A stretch of 38,317 nt of DNA. Source: CBDCLY01 sp965218715. GTDB lineage: Bacteria; Bacteroidota; Bacteroidia; Flavobacteriales_E; Vicingaceae. The stretch's first letter is position 1. The number at the start of each line of letters is the position of its first letter. The position numbers were made by a program, and so were the translations under genes. The DNA is taken from positions 1-38,317 of the forward strand of contig CBDCLY010000024.1 of the NCBI GenBank assembly GCA_965218715.1. Direction: 5' to 3'. Positions 34,995-38,317 of the stretch are shown here, in pieces. The notes beneath the pieces were generated by a model. That model had not been told where the DNA came from. It did no database searches and saw only the letters and a program-made list of their open reading frames with translations.

Positions 34995-35594
34995 CAACAA
35001 AATAACCTGACAGCTAAACCCAATTAAAAAGCCCAAGAGCAATTGCCACAATTTATGTGCATTTAGTAAAAATCGAGCACTTGCCACAACTCCGCTTAAG
35101 ATTAAACCAATTAGCATTAGATTTAGCGTATTTACTCCTAATAAGAGATTTACCACCAATAAAAGACCAACAAGGCCGCCCAGTCCAGCTAGATGTGCAG
35201 AGATCTTTTGCTTAAAAAAGGCAAACACTAATAATGAAATTAAAGCCATTGTAGCCCCTAGAAAAACATTGAGATAAGTTGATGGAAATTGAATCTGGTA
35301 AAAGAGGTAATAGGTGATTAGATACATGACCACGCTAAATGCATAAGGAAGCACTCGTTCTTCTACAGTAGCCATCTTCAGTGATTGAATCATTTTATTC
35401 TTTTTCAGGTAGAGACTAAACACCAGTGGGAATAAAATGAGGTTAATGCTAACCAAACCATAAATTGCCAAAAAGTAAGAAGAGGGATATCTATAATTGA
35501 GATAGGTAGGAAGCTGAAACAAAATGAAAATGCTGTAAAGGGGCATAAACAGCGGGTGAAAAAGATAGGACAAGAAAATAGAAAGATTCTTCAT
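34989..35594 (-). CDS. PAP2-like integral membrane protein
   Basis: Encodes 201 residues with about six hydrophobic segments. The second half ('KISAHLAGLGGL' and 'SARFLLNAHKLWQLLLGFLIG') resembles the His- and Ser-Arg-x-x-x-x-x-His regions of PAP2 phosphatases, but the first basic motif (Lys-x(6)-Arg-Pro) is not evident. It may be a lipid-phosphate-binding relative without proven catalysis. The start is one base from the end of rpoN on the same strand, so it probably shares the asnS-rpoN transcript. The function is unproven. Confidence 0.7.
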   Translation of the reverse strand: MKNLSIFLSYLFHPLFMPLYSIFILFQLPTYLNYRYPSSYFLAIYGLVSINLILFPLVFSLYLKKNKMIQSLKMATVEERVLPYAFSVVMYLITYYLFYQIQFPSTYLNVFLGATMALISLLVFAFFKQKISAHLAGLGGLVGLLLVVNLLLGVNTLNLMLIGLILSGVVASARFLLNAHKLWQLLLGFLIGFSCQVILLL

Positions 35595-35595
35595 C

Positions 35596-37034
35596 TTATA
35601 ATTCTTTCCTCAATCGTGCCACAGGAATGTGCAATTGTTCTCGGTATTTGGCTACAGTTCTTCTCGCAATGTTGTACTTTTTGTCCCTCAACATTTGTGA
35701 TAATTTCTCATCTGTTAAAGGTTTCTTTTTGTTTTCACCTTCTATTAAATCTTTTAAGATTTTCTTCACTTCTCGGGTGCTTACCTCCTCTCCATCTTCA
35801 GTTGATAATGACTCTGAGAAGAAAGATTTCAATAGGAATGTTCCATAGGGTGTTGAAACGTATTTGCTATTAACCACCCTAGAAACAGTAGAGATGTCCA
35901 TTCCAATAATGTCTGCAATGTCTTTTAGAATCATTGGTTTCAATTTGGTCTCATCTCCGTGTAAGAAATACTCACGCTGATACTCAGCAATCGACTTCAT
36001 GGTATTTATCAAAGTGTTCTGTCTTTGTTTGATGGCATCGATGAACCATTTAGCGGTATCTAATTTTTGCTTGACAAAAAGTGAGGGCTTCTTTTTCAGA
36101 TTTAGTGGCTTTTTTCGATTTATTATAATGATCAATCATTCCCAGGTATTCCGGACTTACCCTTAAAGGTGGAGCATTTCTGCCATTTAAGCTAATGTCT
36201 ATTTCCCCGTCTTTCAATTGAAGTGTGAAATCTGGAACTACCACTTGAACAGTTTTTCCGCTAGTGTTTAATGAATTTCCAGGTTTTGGATTTAAGCGTA
36301 AAATTTCATCGATAGCATCTTTTAAATCTTCCTCAGAAATTCCGAGACGTTCAATGATCTTTGCATAATGCTTTTTTGTGAATTCATTAAAGTGATTCTC
36401 TAAAATCTCTATGGCAATGCGTGTGAGAAGGGTTTTGTTTTCTCTGCGAACAATTTGAAGCAATAGACACTCTTGCAAATCTCTTGCACCAACACCGGCA
36501 GGTTCTAATGATTGAACTTTCCTAAGTGCCGATAAAATTTCTTCTTCACTAGCTGAAACATTTATGGTAAAGGCCAAATCATCTTGGATGGCTTCCAAGT
36601 CCCTTCTTAGGTAACCAGAGTCGTCTAAGCTTCCTATAAGATGCTTGCCAATTTCATTCTCTTTTTCACTAATGTTCTGCAGACTCAATTGATTGCTTAA
36701 TCGCTCTTGGAAAAGTCATCCCACCACTATAGGGGATGTCTCTATCTTCATCGTCCTTACTGTGATTATTGGCTTGATACTTATAATCTGGCGTATCATC
36801 ATCTATGTAATCTGAAAAATCAAATTCTTCTTCTTCGTTTTTTTCTTCTTCTTGTTCCTGAATCTCCTCCTCCTCGTCCTCTTCTCTTCCTTCATCCAAT
36901 GCAGGGTTCACTTCTAACTCTTCCTTTACACGTTGTTCTAAAGCTACTGTTGGCAGCTGCAACAACTTCATCAATTGAATTTGCTGAGGGGAAAGACGTT
37001 GAGAAAGTTTTTGTTGAAGTGATTGTTTTAACAT
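35596..37034 (-). pseudogene. rpoN: RNA polymerase sigma-54 factor, split by two +1 frameshifts
   Basis: Three reading frames together spell a complete sigma-54: region I with 'SPQQIQLMKLLQLP' (37034 to about 36715), the core-binding part ('GYLRRDL', 'LEPAGVGARDLQECL', about 36710-36080), and the DNA-binding part with the RpoN box 'ARRTVAKYRE' (about 36075-35596). Removing one A (plus strand) from the run at 36711-36714 and one from the run at 36076-36080 restores a single frame of 478 residues, with 'MTFQERLSNQLSLQN' and 'ALTFVKQKLDTAKW' at the repaired joints. As written, the first fragment ends after 121 residues and cannot work. An acidic stretch after region I is normal for the phylum. 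It lies three bases from asnS, a familiar arrangement in Bacteroidota. Confidence 0.88.
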
Positions 37035-37037
37035 GGC

Positions 37038-38317
37038 TTAAAATTCTGCGTTTTTAGGTGTTCTAGGAAACGGAATTACATCTCTAATGTTACCCATTCC
37101 AGTAACGAATTGCACCAGCCTTTCAAATCCTAGGCCAAAACCACTATGAGGAGCAGTCCCAAATTTTCTTAGGTCTAAATACCACCACAATTCATCTTGT
37201 GGAACGTTCATTTCATCCATTCTCTTTTGTAAGTGCCCCAATCGTTCCTCTCTTTGGGAACCACCAATTATTTCTCCTATCCCTGGAAAAAGTACATCCA
37301 TGGCTCTTACTGTTTTTCCATCGTCGTTTTGTCGCATGTAAAATGCCTTAATGTCTTTCGGATAATCGTATAAAACAACTGGTTTTTTGAAATGTTTCTC
37401 GACTAAGTATCGCTCATGTTCAGATTGTAAATCTGCTCCCCAACCATCAATTAAATAGTTGAATTTTTTCTTTTTGTTTGGTTTAGAGTTTCGAAGTATT
37501 TGTATGGCCTCAGTATAAGATATTCGCTCAAAATCATTATCCAGAATGAACAAAAGCTTCTCTATTAAATTCATTGGAGAACGCTCTTCAGCCTTTTTAT
37601 TCTTTTCCTCTTGGATTAATCGTTCTTCTAAAAATTCAAGGTCTTCTTTATGATGGTCTACAACATACTTAACGCAATGTTTTAGCAAAGCCTCAGCTAA
37701 ATCCATATTATCCTCCAAATCTGCAAAAGCCACCTCAGGTTCTATCATCCAAAACTCAGCCAAATGCCTAGTAGTGTTAGAATTTTCTGCCCTAAATGTT
37801 GGTCCAAATGTATACACTTTAGAAAGCGCCATGGCAGCCAATTCAGCTTCCAATTGACCTGAAACACTCAAGTTCGTTTCTTTTCCAAAAAAGTCCTGCT
37901 CATAATCTACTGAACCATCCTCTGTTTTAGGAATATCCTTTAAATCGAAATTACTTACATGAAATGTTTCTCCTGCACCTTCCGCATCAGAACCAGTTAT
38001 GATAGGAGTATGAATGTTTAAAAATCCATTTGAATTGAAATAATCGTGAATGCCAAAAATCAAAGCATGCCTTATTCTGCTAATAGCACTAAAAGTGTTG
38101 GTTCTAAACCTTAAATGGGCAATTTCACGCAAAAATTCCAAAGAATGCTTCTTGGGTTGCAATGGGTATTCATCTGGGTGAGCTTCACCCAATACCTCAA
38201 TCTCTTTTGCCTGAAGCTCCATGTTTTGTCCACTTCCTTGAGAAGCCACTAAGTCCCCTTTTACAGCTATGCATGCCCCAGTGCTAACCGTTTGAAGGAC
38301 TTCTTCATTGATTAAAC
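37038..38317 (-). CDS. asnS: Asparaginyl-tRNA synthetase, N-terminus beyond the window
   Basis: The frame stays open to the right edge of the window, so the first part (most of the OB-fold anticodon-binding domain) is missing; about 426 residues are present. The linker 'HPDEYPLQPKKHSLEFLRE' and class II motifs are clear: motif 2 'FRAENSNTTRHLAEFWMIEPE' and motif 3 'GFGLGFERLVQFVTG'. The Asn-type insertion around 'FFGKETNLSVSGQLEAE' separates it from AspS. It charges tRNA-Asn with asparagine in the cytoplasm. The GTG at 38249 is internal, not a start, because the conserved 'VKGDLVASQGSGQ' runs across it. Confidence 0.95.
   Translation of the reverse strand, partial: LINEEVLQTVSTGACIAVKGDLVASQGSGQNMELQAKEIEVLGEAHPDEYPLQPKKHSLEFLREIAHLRFRTNTFSAISRIRHALIFGIHDYFNSNGFLNIHTPIITGSDAEGAGETFHVSNFDLKDIPKTEDGSVDYEQDFFGKETNLSVSGQLEAELAAMALSKVYTFGPTFRAENSNTTRHLAEFWMIEPEVAFADLEDNMDLAEALLKHCVKYVVDHHKEDLEFLEERLIQEEKNKKAEERSPMNLIEKLLFILDNDFERISYTEAIQILRNSKPNKKKKFNYLIDGWGADLQSEHERYLVEKHFKKPVVLYDYPKDIKAFYMRQNDDGKTVRAMDVLFPGIGEIIGGSQREERLGHLQKRMDEMNVPQDELWWYLDLRKFGTAPHSGFGLGFERLVQFVTGMGNIRDVIPFPRTPKNAEF

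Overview
The window is AT-rich and reads as a chromosomal piece of a Bacteroidota bacterium, most likely a Flavobacteriales member near Crocinitomicaceae/Cryomorphaceae (the lineage is inferred). Supporting signs are type IX secretion (T9SS) sorting domains, a PorP/SprF-PorE-like pair, a DUF4292-EnvC pair, an asnS-rpoN neighbourhood, a tRNA without encoded CCA, and a TTG-N19-TAnnTTTG-like promoter.

Region 1 (37-2053) holds a DUF4292 lipoprotein gene overlapping envC, a murein-hydrolase activator with a degenerate LytM domain. Region 2 (2150-27488) is one tightly packed run of nine co-oriented genes with junctions from an 8 bp overlap to a 9 bp gap. It encodes a 4105-residue secreted repetitive fibre-like protein (three tandem-repeat arrays, a YadA-like beta-roll, a C-terminal lectin-like domain), a 654-residue fibre protein ending in an S74 intramolecular chaperone, a 1190-residue four-module beta-roll protein, two small paralogous secreted proteins, a short SprB-repeat protein with a type B (gliding-motility) C-terminal domain, a PorP/SprF protein, a PorE-like TPR/PD40/CRD/OmpA protein, and a class III cyclase fused to an HD phosphohydrolase. 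I read this as a candidate surface-appendage operon with its own outer-membrane/peptidoglycan anchoring module and a cyclic-nucleotide enzyme at its end. The function is inferred.

Region 3 (27630-31170) has a secreted protein gene with a 3' frameshift, a strong terminator, methylmalonyl-CoA epimerase, a HAD hydrolase, and an arylsulfotransferase lipoprotein with a probable surface-export signal. Region 4 (31286-33628) is a decayed, tRNA-rich area. A seven-bladed FG-GAP/T9SS protein gene interrupted by one in-frame TAG lies between two related blocks made of terminator, tRNA 3' fragment, a ~42 bp element and a second terminator. Beyond it lie a tRNA(CAU) and five 87-bp tandem repeats that contain pieces of that tRNA and the same ~42 bp element in the other orientation.

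Region 5 (33710-38317) holds housekeeping genes: an LD-carboxypeptidase, a YraN/UPF0102 protein, a PAP2-like membrane protein, rpoN split into three frames by two +1 homopolymer changes, and asnS, which runs off the right edge. The two strongest leads are the giant fibre operon and the tRNA-derived 87-bp repeat array.
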